Below the pieces are notes generated by a model, which was not told the origin of the DNA, searched no databases, and was given only the letters and a program-made list of their open reading frames with translations. From Bacteroidales bacterium UBA1197 (GTDB lineage: Bacteria; Bacteroidota; Bacteroidia; Bacteroidales; UBA932), in assembly GCA_002309995.1 (NCBI GenBank), contig DBYB01000030.1:22728-40354 (forward strand): DNA of 17,627 bases, in the 5' to 3' direction. Below, piece after piece: positions 6,898 to 15,199 of this stretch. Numbering within the stretch: the stretch's first letter is position 1; every line of letters begins with the position of its first letter. The translations under genes were made by a program, and so were the position numbers.

Positions 6898-8484
6898 AAG
6901 TACGGGATACGACGGGCGCTTTGTCATAGCGTCGTAATCGTCCGTAGTGTAAATTTTACTGCAGCTGAACTTGCGGCCGCTGCGGTCGTAAACCACCACT
7001 TTCACCTTGGCTGAAGGATCCTTCAGGGTGTACTTGAACATATGGTAGTTCTTTGAGCAGTAGTTGTTGCGGGTGCTGCCCTTGATGTGGCCGCGGCCGA
7101 CGACTCCCACGTTGTATCCAATCGCCCACCAGTCCTTGCTGCCGTTGTAGGGAGCCTCGAATTCCCCGCTGGTTGGCACGGGCTCGAGGGAACCGGCCAG
7201 GCGGCCGTTCTCGTAAACCTCTGAGCGCCAACCCTCGTCCCAGTTCCATACGTTGACAAGCAGCGTCCCGGCGCCGTGTTCCATCTTGAACTGCTCGAAC
7301 GGGCCGCCGAATACGGCGTCGCCGCGATAGATGCGCATCTGATAGTCGTCGGGGAAGTTCTGACCCTTGTATATGTCGGCAACGACCTCGTTGCCCTTTA
7401 TCTTCCAAACGCAGTAGCCGTTGGGCGCCCCGTCGGCGCAATGCTTGCTCCACCACCAGCAGCCGCTCATAGCGCCGGCAACGAACTCGCTCACGCCGTT
7501 GGGATAATGCAGATGCTTGATGGTATGCGTGTGGCCGCTCACTATACGGGCGTGCTTACGGGCGGCCAGCAAGTCCATCACCTTCCCCACATTAGGGATC
7601 TTTTTATACAGGCCTTCGAACGGGATGTGGACGCACAGTATCACCAGTTTGTCTTCGGGCACTGCGGCAAGGTCCTGCTCGAGCCAGGAAACCTGCTCAT
7701 CGCTGAAGTCGGCGTGATACTTGCCCGGCGCGCCGAAGGTCTCGAAGCACACGTTATGCATCGAAACGATATGCGCGTCTCCCCTGTTGAAGGAATAGTT
7801 GGCAGGACCGAAAACATCTTCGAAATAGCGGTGACGGCGCTGCGTAATGCTCGGGCTCCCGTCTTCAACTGCAGTAAGCGGATATTCGAAATCGTGATTG
7901 CCAATGGTCTGGAACACCGGCATTCCGGTCTTCTCGGCAGAGAACTCGTCCCGGATAAGCGGGAGCAGGTAATTGGTGTTGCGATGACCCTCGCTGTACG
8001 CTATGTCGCCAAGGGTGATTGCGTAATCGGGCCCTTTGCACTTGCGTCCGTAGGCCTTCAGGTCGGGAATAGCTTCCTCTGAGAGCCGGCGCACGTGCCA
8101 TACCCACTGGCACTGGGGATCGGCAATCAGGAACAGGTTGAACTCCTTCTCGGGGCCTTTCTTAAGGGGCACCAGCGTGAAGTCGTATTCGGGCCTGTCT
8201 TCGAGTTTCTTGAAGAAGCAGGGCTGGCCCTGACGCAGCGGCACCTCATACTCCGAAGGTACGCTCACGAAGACCTGATAAGCTTCGGGGATGCGGGGGA
8301 AACAGTATTTGCCTTCCGCGTCCGTCAAGGCAACGTGATATCCGTCGGAAACCACAGCTCCGACTATCGGACGGCCATCCGGAGTGCTTACGGTTCCCTT
8401 TACTTCCTTAGGCAGGGGCTTGGGCGCAGCAAGCACCGAGACACCTGCAGCGACGCTTGCGATAATGAGAATCAATCTCTTCAT
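6880..8484 (-). CDS. Exported calcineurin-like phosphoesterase (MetallophosN/C type)
   Basis: Two-metal phosphoesterase, 534 residues, probably periplasmic or surface. An N-terminal signal peptide (MKRLILIIASVAAGVSVLAA) is followed by a carboxypeptidase-regulatory-like beta domain at about 28-105 (KGTVSTPDGRPIVGAVVSDG). The catalytic domain holds IADPQ (D122, Q124, in place of the usual DxH), GD at 159-160, GNHD at 195-198, H286 in CVHIPFEG and GHTH at 317-320. A further C-terminal beta domain spans about 390-534. The substrate (phosphomonoester or diester) is not deducible. It is last in an operon: the upstream transporter's stop is only 3 nt before its ATG, which suggests it frees or trims an organophosphate linked to that transporter. 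Confidence 0.9.
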   Translation of the reverse strand: MKRLILIIASVAAGVSVLAAPKPLPKEVKGTVSTPDGRPIVGAVVSDGYHVALTDAEGKYCFPRIPEAYQVFVSVPSEYEVPLRQGQPCFFKKLEDRPEYDFTLVPLKKGPEKEFNLFLIADPQCQWVWHVRRLSEEAIPDLKAYGRKCKGPDYAITLGDIAYSEGHRNTNYLLPLIRDEFSAEKTGMPVFQTIGNHDFEYPLTAVEDGSPSITQRRHRYFEDVFGPANYSFNRGDAHIVSMHNVCFETFGAPGKYHADFSDEQVSWLEQDLAAVPEDKLVILCVHIPFEGLYKKIPNVGKVMDLLAARKHARIVSGHTHTIKHLHYPNGVSEFVAGAMSGCWWWSKHCADGAPNGYCVWKIKGNEVVADIYKGQNFPDDYQMRIYRGDAVFGGPFEQFKMEHGAGTLLVNVWNWDEGWRSEVYENGRLAGSLEPVPTSGEFEAPYNGSKDWWAIGYNVGVVGRGHIKGSTRNNYCSKNYHMFKYTLKDPSAKVKVVVYDRSGRKFSCSKIYTTDDYDAMTKRPSYPVLPGWEE

Positions 8485-8487
8485 ACT

Positions 8488-9960
8488 CTATGCTTTATGC
8501 AGGTCTTCGTCGGCATAACCGGTAGCCTTGGCCTGCCATATTGTGGAGACCAGCACAAGGCCGATGATAGCGCAAACGAAGATAGTTACGTAAGCGGCGT
8601 TCCATCCATAATGCTGGGCGATGAAGCCGAAGCCGAAACCGGAAACTATGGTGCTCAGGTAACCGAAGATACCGAGTATGCCGTTGGCGGTTGCGGAGGC
8701 CCTGTTGGTGGCGTGCTGCGCAGCGCAGATGCCCAGAAGGGCCTGAGGACCGTAGATGCAGAAGCCGAGGAGCGTAAACGGAATGAGCATCACCCACCAG
8801 GCGGCGGTGACCGGCAGCATCCAGAAAGCAGCGATGCAAAGCGCCACACCTATCATACAAACCACGCAGGTGTGATGGGCCTTGTTCTTGAAGATATGGT
8901 CCGTAGCCCAGCCCCAGAATATCATTCCTAGGTTGCCTCCGATAAGCTCGAAAACAACGCAGAGTGTCGTAGCATTGGCCATAGAAAGGCCCTTGGACTC
9001 GGTGAGCAGCACGGGGCCCCAGTCGAGGGCCGCAAAGCGCACCACATATACGAAGAAGTTGGTTATCGCGAGAGTCCAGATGATGCGGTTCTTATAGACG
9101 TGCTTGTTCACGAAAGCCCTGTGCTCAGCGGACTCCTCGGGAGTTGTCACGATGGCCTTCTTCTTGCCGACCACCTCGGGCAGGCCGACGTCTGACGGAG
9201 AATCCTTCATTGTGAAGAACAGCCATACAGAGCCCAGTACCGCAACGCCTGCGGGGATGAGGAAGCACCAGCGCCAGGCTCCGAAATGAGCCGCAAACGA
9301 GGTGACTTTCTGCACGTTGGCAGGATCGGCCATATCCAGGTTAAGATTAGCGGAGATACTTGCAACGACCTCGGGATCAAGGCTCATATCAACGCCCAGA
9401 TGAGGCATCACCAGCCATCCGCAGAGCGCCATAGCCAGACCTGCGCCGATCGAGTGGGACATATTCCAGATGCTCATCTTGGTGGCAAGTTCCTTGGGAT
9501 GTATCCACTGCGTAAGCGTCTTGGTGCACGGCGGCACGCCCATTCCCTGGAGGAATCCGTTGACCATCCACAGCACTCCCATCACATAAACCAGCACCGA
9601 AGCTATTGCGGCTGCGTCACCGGCCCTGCCGGCAAGTGCAACCACCCATCCGGCCACCACGTCGCTGGTACCGAACAGGATGTTTACTATCGCGCACAGC
9701 ATCAGGCCCAGGGACATAACCTTGCGGGCGCTGTTGCGGTCGGTAATGATACCCACAACATAGCGTGAGAGGCCATAGATGACCCCGTGGAGCGTGAGGA
9801 ATATACCCAGCTGGGTCTTGGTGATGCCGAATTCGGCGCCGAGGCCCGGCATCGAGAACGAGAAATTCTTGCGTACCAGATAGAACATGGCGTAGCCTAT
9901 CATAGTAACGATGATAGTGCGCCACTGCCAGTACTTGAGCGATTTAGTGCTTGTCTTCAT
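8488..9960 (-). CDS. MFS transporter, organophosphate:phosphate antiporter family (GlpT/UhpT-like)
   Basis: Inner-membrane, 12-helix major facilitator of 490 residues. YAMFYLVRKNFSFSMPGL (23-40) is the OPA-family first-helix signature. The phosphate-binding residues known in E. coli GlpT have clear counterparts: R30 (GlpT R45), H169 in WNMSHSIGAG (GlpT H165) and R308 in VVRFAALDW (GlpT R269). MKDSPSDVGLP (251-261) precedes the central cytoplasmic loop, as in GlpT. Compared with GlpT there is an extra loop at about 188-225 before the sixth helix. Expected activity is uptake of a sugar- or glycerol-phosphate in exchange for inorganic phosphate; which one is not visible. It starts 14 nt after the epimerase stop and ends 3 nt before the phosphoesterase. 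Confidence 0.9.
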   Translation of the reverse strand: MKTSTKSLKYWQWRTIIVTMIGYAMFYLVRKNFSFSMPGLGAEFGITKTQLGIFLTLHGVIYGLSRYVVGIITDRNSARKVMSLGLMLCAIVNILFGTSDVVAGWVVALAGRAGDAAAIASVLVYVMGVLWMVNGFLQGMGVPPCTKTLTQWIHPKELATKMSIWNMSHSIGAGLAMALCGWLVMPHLGVDMSLDPEVVASISANLNLDMADPANVQKVTSFAAHFGAWRWCFLIPAGVAVLGSVWLFFTMKDSPSDVGLPEVVGKKKAIVTTPEESAEHRAFVNKHVYKNRIIWTLAITNFFVYVVRFAALDWGPVLLTESKGLSMANATTLCVVFELIGGNLGMIFWGWATDHIFKNKAHHTCVVCMIGVALCIAAFWMLPVTAAWWVMLIPFTLLGFCIYGPQALLGICAAQHATNRASATANGILGIFGYLSTIVSGFGFGFIAQHYGWNAAYVTIFVCAIIGLVLVSTIWQAKATGYADEDLHKA

Positions 9961-9974
9961 GTGGTGTAACTATA

Positions 9975-10646
9975 TTACATACTGATGGCTTTGCGGAAAG
10001 CCGGAACAGTGTCTTCGAGTTTCATTCCTTTGCGGTAGATGCCGGCGGTGCCGCCCACGAATATCTGGGCGCCCATACCGGCCATAAGTGCGGCTCTTTC
10101 TGCGCTCACGCTGCCGTCCACGCTTATCATCACGTCCTGCATTCCCCTCTCATCGAGCCACTTGCGCAGCACGGCGACCTTGTCGAGTATGCCGTCCACG
10201 AGTTTGGCCCCGGCATATCCGGGATGCACCAGCATAAGGGTGACGGTATCGAACAGGCCGGCGTGGGGAGCGAGCGCTTCCACGGGCGTTTCCGGGTTGA
10301 CGGCGAGGCCGAAGCGGCAGCCCTTCGCCCTCACTTCACTACTGAGCTCCGCAAAGCTGCGGTCAAGCTCCACGTGCACGGTGAGGCAGTCGCCCTGCCG
10401 CAGCTCAAAGCGCTGCATAACCAGTTCGGGGTCGGTTACCATAAGGTGTATGTCGAGCGGCTGGTCCGTCCTGGCGTGCATCGCCTTTATGAAATCGGGA
10501 CCGAAAGTGAGATTGGGGACGAAGTGCGCGTCCATCACGTCAACGTGTAACCAATCGACTCCCAAAGATTTAAGAAGATCTATGTCGGCGCCCAGACCCA
10601 TCAGGTCCGAGCACATCACGGAAACGGAAATAATCTTGTCTTTCAT
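9975..10646 (-). CDS. rpe: Ribulose-phosphate 3-epimerase family protein (AlsE-like)
   Basis: TIM-barrel epimerase, 223 residues, interconverting a ketose phosphate at C3. The metal-binding and catalytic residues are present: H34 and D36 in HVDVMDAHFVPNLT, H67 in DIHLMV and D177 in SVDGS. Details resemble E. coli AlsE (D-allulose-6-phosphate 3-epimerase) more than Rpe: VMCSDL near the N-terminus instead of PSILSADF, VDGS instead of VDGG, and VGGTAGIY near the end. The loop HPGYAG (141-146) has His where Rpe has Asn and AlsE has Asp. Substrate is therefore open between ribulose 5-phosphate and a hexulose phosphate. The ATG at 10646 was chosen since a TAnnTTTG element ends 5 nt before it; longer forms from 10664 or 10694 would start upstream of that promoter. 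First gene of a three-gene operon. Confidence 0.88.
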   Translation of the reverse strand: MKDKIISVSVMCSDLMGLGADIDLLKSLGVDWLHVDVMDAHFVPNLTFGPDFIKAMHARTDQPLDIHLMVTDPELVMQRFELRQGDCLTVHVELDRSFAELSSEVRAKGCRFGLAVNPETPVEALAPHAGLFDTVTLMLVHPGYAGAKLVDGILDKVAVLRKWLDERGMQDVMISVDGSVSAERAALMAGMGAQIFVGGTAGIYRKGMKLEDTVPAFRKAISM

Positions 10647-10651
10647 ATCCT

Positions 10652-10659
10652 CAAAGGTA
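10652..10659 (-). promoter_or_regulatory. -7 promoter element of the epimerase operon
   Basis: Read on the minus strand, 10659-10652 is TACCTTTG, an exact TAnnTTTG match. Five nucleotides (AGGAT) separate it from the epimerase ATG at 10646, so the transcript should have almost no leader. It also decides the start codon of that gene. Confidence 0.6.
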
Positions 10660-10672
10660 ATCATTTTTTTGC

Positions 10673-10680
10673 TAAATTTG
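10673..10680 (+). promoter_or_regulatory. -7 promoter element of the 149-residue protein gene
   Basis: TAAATTTG at 10673-10680 is an exact TAnnTTTG match, with 24 nt before the ATG at 10705. It diverges from the epimerase promoter 13 bp away, so the two probably compete for polymerase. Confidence 0.65.
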
Positions 10681-10704
10681 TACTCGGTTTTCAAGCAATC
10701 AGAT

Positions 10705-11154
10705 ATGACTTACGACATCTCCCTCCCCCTGCCTTCCGGATGGACTGCCGAGCAGGACCGCTACGAAGAAATCGACGGCGCGCTTATCACTCATCTCGAA
10801 TGTCATTTGCCCAAAGGTGACGGCAAGAGCGACGAAGCCCTGCTGGACATCTATGTAGGCGACCTTCCTTCAGACACCACCGCAGAAGACGAGGCCTACG
10901 CCAACTACGCCGAGATCATCGGCTGGGACGAAGAAGACGATGAGGAGAACCCCATCGCCGAATGGCGTTTCCAGAAGAGAAAGGCCTTCGGCTTCACCGG
11001 CGAGTGCGAAGACGGCTCCATTATGCTGCTGATGTGCGTGGAGATAGTCAAGGGCGGCCTGCTGATATGCAGCGTCGTGGCGCCGAACGACGACGAAGTC
11101 TCCCGCTGGGCCAAATACGTAGAGGAAAAACTAAGGGTAAAGAAGCTGGACTAA
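10705..11154 (+). CDS. Small acidic protein of unknown function
   Basis: Not recognised. The 149-residue product starts MTYDISLPLPSGWTAEQD and has no signal peptide or membrane helix, so it should be cytoplasmic. It is acidic in the middle (GWDEEDDEENP), with beta-like stretches (LLDIYVGDLP, SIMLLMCVEIVKGGLLICSVVAP) and a basic tail (KLRVKKLD). The LPSGW opening and alternating strands loosely recall PsbP/Mog1-like folds, but this is a weak guess. The start is supported by a TAnnTTTG promoter 24 nt upstream and by its position between two divergent promoters. It stands alone on this strand, and its stop codon overlaps that of the SEC-C gene by 4 nt. Confidence 0.8.
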   Translation: MTYDISLPLPSGWTAEQDRYEEIDGALITHLECHLPKGDGKSDEALLDIYVGDLPSDTTAEDEAYANYAEIIGWDEEDDEENPIAEWRFQKRKAFGFTGECEDGSIMLLMCVEIVKGGLLICSVVAPNDDEVSRWAKYVEEKLRVKKLD

Positions 11155-12341
11155 CTGTACAGCTTGCCGTGGCACAGGCGGTACGATAGGCCGCTGCCGC
11201 ACGGACAAGGCTCGTCCGGAGCCACCGGGCGTACTTTGTGCACGCTGTCGAAGAAGCGCATTATCTCTTCGTTCTCGCTTTCCGACAACTCGGCTCCGTA
11301 GAGTTCTTCCAGATACTCTTCCGTCACCGTGTACGTCATCTTCATCTCATCCACGGCAGTATGCCCCTTGAGCAGCCACTTGGGCACCGAGTTGGCGTAG
11401 TCCAGTATTATCCTGGCGAACTCTGAGAACAGGTTCAGGGTATCGACGTCTGCGGCCGCGGAAGTCAGCGGCGAGAGCAGGAGTTCGAGGTTATGGCCGT
11501 CGTCGTCCGGCTCGTACTGGGAGTTGAGCCATACGCAGTGGGCGGCGGCATTGAGCGCGTCGCCTTCATATCCAAGATAAGCCAGCATACCAATCAGGGC
11601 CTTTCCCTCAGAGGACTCAGGCCCCCAGAAGCAGAACGGGGCGTTGCCGCCGCAGGATTCCGCCTCGGCCTGACTGGCGCGGGCATACTTCTTAATATGC
11701 TTGAAGCGCTCGCGACGCTGTTTCATCGTATCCTCGAAATTCTCCACGTAAGGAGAGACCAGGTAGGCCTCTCCCCGGTATTCCTCCTGATACAGGCGGA
11801 GTATGGGACTGCGGGCCACGTTCTGCGCGAATTCCTTCATCTCCGACATACTGTCGAAATCCTTGAAGATGGAATCCACGAAAGTGCGCAGGGGCACTAC
11901 CCCGAATATATTGACCGTGCCGAGGATCAGGTGCTCCAGGGCAAAGGAGCCGTCCTGCTCCTTGCGCCGGATGACGTCGTCTATATCCTTCGAAATCAGT
12001 TCGTAGAACACGGCGGGGATGCTCATGCGCTGAATGTCAACCCCAGTCTCGGGGGCGCTGGCGTTTATGAAATGCAGGACTTCCAGCACGGACGGGAAAT
12101 CCCTTGGGATCACCTCGACTTCATTGTCGGGGCCTGCATTGCAGAGGGTCTGCAGAAGCCTCAGGTCCTGCTCCATCAGTTTGTCGAGCCAGACCTGCGG
12201 GGCGGACAGATACGACGACAGGGTGCGCACGAGCTCGTTCTTACGCATAATGCGGAGCGGCAGCGCATCGAAATAGTCCAGCGTCGCTTCTATCTCCTCC
12301 CGGCTGCGGGAGTTGAGTATGTCGCCTATTCTGCTTTGCAT
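11151..12341 (-). CDS. SEC-C motif protein of unknown function
   Basis: A 396-residue soluble protein ending in a SEC-C zinc motif, PCPCGSGLSYRLCHG (378-392), with ligands C379, C381, C390 and H391. The motif is known from the SecA tail, where it binds zinc and helps contact SecB or ribosomes; in other proteins it is a general zinc/binding module. The rest (MQSRIGDILNSRSREE... onward) is charged and helical and I do not recognise it. The start at ATG 12341 is favoured over TTG 12359, because a TAnnTTTG element ends 6 nt before this ATG. It follows the M23 gene by 18 nt, but that gap holds its own promoter. Its stop (TAG, 11153-11151) overlaps the stop of the convergent gene. Confidence 0.85.
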   Translation of the reverse strand: MQSRIGDILNSRSREEIEATLDYFDALPLRIMRKNELVRTLSSYLSAPQVWLDKLMEQDLRLLQTLCNAGPDNEVEVIPRDFPSVLEVLHFINASAPETGVDIQRMSIPAVFYELISKDIDDVIRRKEQDGSFALEHLILGTVNIFGVVPLRTFVDSIFKDFDSMSEMKEFAQNVARSPILRLYQEEYRGEAYLVSPYVENFEDTMKQRRERFKHIKKYARASQAEAESCGGNAPFCFWGPESSEGKALIGMLAYLGYEGDALNAAAHCVWLNSQYEPDDDGHNLELLLSPLTSAAADVDTLNLFSEFARIILDYANSVPKWLLKGHTAVDEMKMTYTVTEEYLEELYGAELSESENEEIMRFFDSVHKVRPVAPDEPCPCGSGLSYRLCHGKLYS

Positions 12342-12347
12342 GAGTTG

Positions 12348-12355
12348 CAAAAATA
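12348..12355 (-). promoter_or_regulatory. -7 promoter element of the SEC-C gene
   Basis: Minus-strand 12355-12348 reads TATTTTTG, an exact TAnnTTTG match, with 6 nt (CAACTC) before the ATG at 12341. It sits in the 18-nt gap after the M23 stop, so this gene can be transcribed independently, with a near-absent leader. Confidence 0.55.
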
Positions 12356-12359
12356 GCAA

Positions 12360-13568
12360 TTATTCCGGAATCGCCGACATATAGGACTCGTATTTCCTGT
12401 GCAGCGAGTCAAGGTTCTCATTGCGGAGCGGCTCCGACGGCGGGGAAATCATCTTGAGGGGATCCACGGGGGTGCCGTCCTTCCACACGCGGAAATCGAG
12501 ATGCGGGCCGGTTGAGTGCCCGGTGGAGCCCACATATCCTATGGTCTGGCCCTGCGACACCCGTACGCCGGTCCTGACGCCCTTGGCGAATCCGGACAGG
12601 TGCATATAGCAGGTCTCATAACCATTCATATGGCGTATCTTGATGCGGTTGCCGCCGCCGCTCGGGTCCCATCCGCACAGGGTCACGGTGCCGTCGCCGA
12701 TGGAATGCACCGGGGTGCCCGACGGGGCTGCGTAGTCCACTGCGGTATGCGGCCTCACCTTGCCGGTGATGGGATGCTTGCGGTGATAAGTGAAACGGCT
12801 GCTGATGCGGTTGTACTGCAGGGGCGCCTTGAGGAAGGCCTTGCGCATACTCTCACCCTTCTCGTTCCAGTACTTGTTGCCGCCGTCGCCCTGGTCGAAG
12901 CGTATGGCGGTCGCCCTGTAAGGGCCGCTGTCGTACACCGCGAATTCGATGCTGTCTATCCGCACCACCTCTCCGTCCACCACGCCCTGGTCGTAGATTA
13001 CCCGGAAACGGTCGCCGTCGCGCAGGCCGAAGAAGTTGACGGTCCACGCGTAAATGTCGGCCAGCTCCACTATGAGCAGCGGGGAAATGCCGGCCGCGAC
13101 CATATCGTTCCAGAGGGAACTGCGGATGGTGACGTCGGCCACCTTGCGCTGCGACTCAACAGGCTTGTCGTACACCCACGCATACAGGCTGTCAGCACAT
13201 CTGAAAACGGTAGAGCGTATGCGGTCGTTGTGATACACCATATACTCCAGCCGGCGGCCGGAAGTGTCGGCCGAATAATACGCCTCCACGGGATTGCCTG
13301 CGCGCATACGACGCACGTCGAACACGTCGCGGCTGCGGTTCACCAGCGTGAGCGCGTCTGCGTTGCCGAGCCCGAGGCGCCCGGCCAGCACGCTGAAGGT
13401 CTCCCCTTCCCGCACCTTGGTGGAATCAGCATCGTAATGATTGTAGTAGAACCCGATGGGCGGAAGCGGCTCGGGCTCAGGGGCGCCGTTGTCTTCCCCG
13501 CCACGGTTGCGGCGGCAGGAAGGCAGCAGGCACGCAAGCGCCATCAGACAGAGGAGGTACTTGCGCAT
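12360..13568 (-). CDS. M23 family peptidase, lipoprotein
   Basis: Cell-wall (peptidoglycan) endopeptidase-type protein of 402 residues. A lipoprotein signal peptide ends LLPSC with the lipidation cysteine C18, followed by an acidic/proline linker, so it should be anchored in the envelope. A LysM/OapA-like segment lies at about 52-97 (VREGETFSVLAGRLGL). The M23 domain is at about 255-372: H274 and D278 in HTAVDYAAP, H323 in MHLSG, and GPHLDFRVW at 354-362. The usual HxH of the last motif is H356-L-D358, so the zinc-ligand histidine is replaced by aspartate. It may still bind metal or may be a regulatory homologue. It begins 2 nt after the HerA-like gene, with which it is surely co-transcribed. 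Confidence 0.92.
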   Translation of the reverse strand: MRKYLLCLMALACLLPSCRRNRGGEDNGAPEPEPLPPIGFYYNHYDADSTKVREGETFSVLAGRLGLGNADALTLVNRSRDVFDVRRMRAGNPVEAYYSADTSGRRLEYMVYHNDRIRSTVFRCADSLYAWVYDKPVESQRKVADVTIRSSLWNDMVAAGISPLLIVELADIYAWTVNFFGLRDGDRFRVIYDQGVVDGEVVRIDSIEFAVYDSGPYRATAIRFDQGDGGNKYWNEKGESMRKAFLKAPLQYNRISSRFTYHRKHPITGKVRPHTAVDYAAPSGTPVHSIGDGTVTLCGWDPSGGGNRIKIRHMNGYETCYMHLSGFAKGVRTGVRVSQGQTIGYVGSTGHSTGPHLDFRVWKDGTPVDPLKMISPPSEPLRNENLDSLHRKYESYMSAIPE

Positions 13569-13570
13569 CT

Positions 13571-15181
13571 TTATTTGATAAGGTTGCCCAGGACGGAACG
13601 GGTGAGGGTGCGGAGAGCGGTTGCGGTAGCGTTGGACACGGCCTTGCCGGCTATGTCCTTTCCGGTGGTCTTGCGGGTCTTCTTGCCGGTGATTGCACTG
13701 GCTGCGGCGTTGCCGGCGCTGCGGGTGACGGAAGTGATGGCGGCACCCATCGCGGCGGAGAGGATGGCAGCGCCAAGTCCCTTGCCGGCGGCCTTGCCTG
13801 CAGCCTTCTTGGCCGACGCCGCGGCCTGGTCGGCAACGGCCTGTGCCTTCTGCTGCTCCACTGCCGCCTGCTGCCTGGCCTGCTCTTCCTCGGCCTTGCG
13901 CCGGTCTGCCAGCAGCACCTCGAACGCAGACTCGCGGTCGATGACCTCGTCATACTTGCCCTTGATCGGGGAGGCGTTGCGGATGTCGAGGCGCTGGCCT
14001 TCCGTGATGGCGCCTATCTGGCTGAGCGGGAAAAGTATGCGGGCACGCTCAACCACGGCCGGCGCGCCTTTCTCGTCGAGGAAACTCACCAGGGCCTCGC
14101 CGGTCTCCAGTGTGGTAATCGCTTCAGCGGTGCTAAATTCGGGATTGGGCCGGAATGTCTCGGCGGCGGAGCGCACTGCCTTCTGGTCCCTGGGCGTATA
14201 GGCACGCAGGGCGTGCTGGACGCGGTTGCCCAGCTGGCCGAGTATGCTGTCGGGGATGTCGGTGGGGTTCTGGGTGACGAAATAGACTCCCACGCCCTTG
14301 CTTCGTATGAGTCGGACCACCTGTTCGATCTTCTGCACCAGCGCCGGAGCGGTATCGGCAAAGAGGGTGTGGGCCTCGTCGAAGAAGAACACCAGTTTGG
14401 GGAGTTCGCAGTCGCCCACTTCCGGCAGGCTGGAGTAGATGTCGGACAACAGCCAGAGCAGGAAGGTTGAATAGAGCTTGGGATTCTGCATCAGGCGGTC
14501 GGCCGCCAGCACGCTCATCACGCCCTTGCCGTCTTCCACTGCAAAGAGGTCTTCGATATCGAACGCAGGCTCGGCGAAGAATTTCTCTGCGCCCTCGTTC
14601 TCCAGGCTGAGCAGGGCTCTCTGGATGGCTCCCACGGTGGCGGAAGTCACGTTCCCGTACTGGGTGCGCAGTTCTGCCGCGTGTTCGTCCACGTACGCGA
14701 GCATCGCGCGCAGGTCCTTGATGTCTATTAAAAGGAGACCGCGCTCGTCTGCTACGCGGAAGATGATGTCCAGCACTCCGGACTGCACGTCATTGAGGCC
14801 CATCAGGCGGCTCATAAGCTGCGGGCCCATATTGGACACTGTCGTGCGCATAGGGTGGCCCTTCTCACCGAAGACATCGTAGAAACGCACCGGGCAAGGG
14901 GCGAAAACAGGGCTTTCTATGCCGAATTCGGCACAGCGCTTCTCGATGAAGCCGCTGAGGCGCCCTGCCTGGCTTATGCCGCTGAGGTCGCCCTTCATAT
15001 CTGCCATAAAGCAGGGCACGCCTGCCTGGCAGAAGGTCTCGGCCAGCACCTGAAGGGTTACGGTCTTGCCCGTGCCCGTGGCTCCGGCGATGAGTCCGTG
15101 CCTGTTGGCCATTTTTCCTGTTATGCTGATGGGGCCCCGGGGGCCGTGTGCGACGTAGAGTCCGTTGTCTTCTGTGTACAT
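13571..15181 (-). CDS. HerA-like ATPase, DUF853 (YjgR type)
   Basis: P-loop ATPase of the HerA/FtsK superfamily, 536 residues. Walker A is GATGTGKT (33-40). Walker B is LVFFFDEAH (263-271) with D268 and E269. FVTQNPTDIPDSILGQLGNRVQHALRAYTPRDQKA (301 onward) is typical of the DUF853 family, as in E. coli YjgR, whose cellular role is not settled. After about residue 425 there is a charged coiled segment (DRRKAEEEQARQQ) and then an Ala/Gly/Lys-rich tail with spaced small residues (AAILSAAMGAAI) that may pack against a membrane or another protein. The start at ATG 15181 was chosen over 15229 because the TAnnTTTG promoter lies between them. No NurA-like nuclease is adjacent. Confidence 0.9.
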   Translation of the reverse strand: MYTEDNGLYVAHGPRGPISITGKMANRHGLIAGATGTGKTVTLQVLAETFCQAGVPCFMADMKGDLSGISQAGRLSGFIEKRCAEFGIESPVFAPCPVRFYDVFGEKGHPMRTTVSNMGPQLMSRLMGLNDVQSGVLDIIFRVADERGLLLIDIKDLRAMLAYVDEHAAELRTQYGNVTSATVGAIQRALLSLENEGAEKFFAEPAFDIEDLFAVEDGKGVMSVLAADRLMQNPKLYSTFLLWLLSDIYSSLPEVGDCELPKLVFFFDEAHTLFADTAPALVQKIEQVVRLIRSKGVGVYFVTQNPTDIPDSILGQLGNRVQHALRAYTPRDQKAVRSAAETFRPNPEFSTAEAITTLETGEALVSFLDEKGAPAVVERARILFPLSQIGAITEGQRLDIRNASPIKGKYDEVIDRESAFEVLLADRRKAEEEQARQQAAVEQQKAQAVADQAAASAKKAAGKAAGKGLGAAILSAAMGAAITSVTRSAGNAAASAITGKKTRKTTGKDIAGKAVSNATATALRTLTRSVLGNLIK

Positions 15182-15199
15182 TCTGCTTATGTTTTTTGG

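Noticed and set aside
12516..14201. Long plus-strand open frame (561 codons) opposite the M23 and HerA-like genes
   Set aside because: It is antisense to two well-recognised proteins, crosses their junction, and has a His/Ala/Val-rich composition with no motif. High C/G at third codon positions produces such shadow frames.
13571..15181. HerA-like ATPase as part of a defence system (HerA-NurA, Sir2-HerA or similar)
   Set aside because: No nuclease, Sir2, DUF4297 or other effector is adjacent; the domain pattern is the common DUF853/YjgR type and the partner is an M23 lipoprotein.
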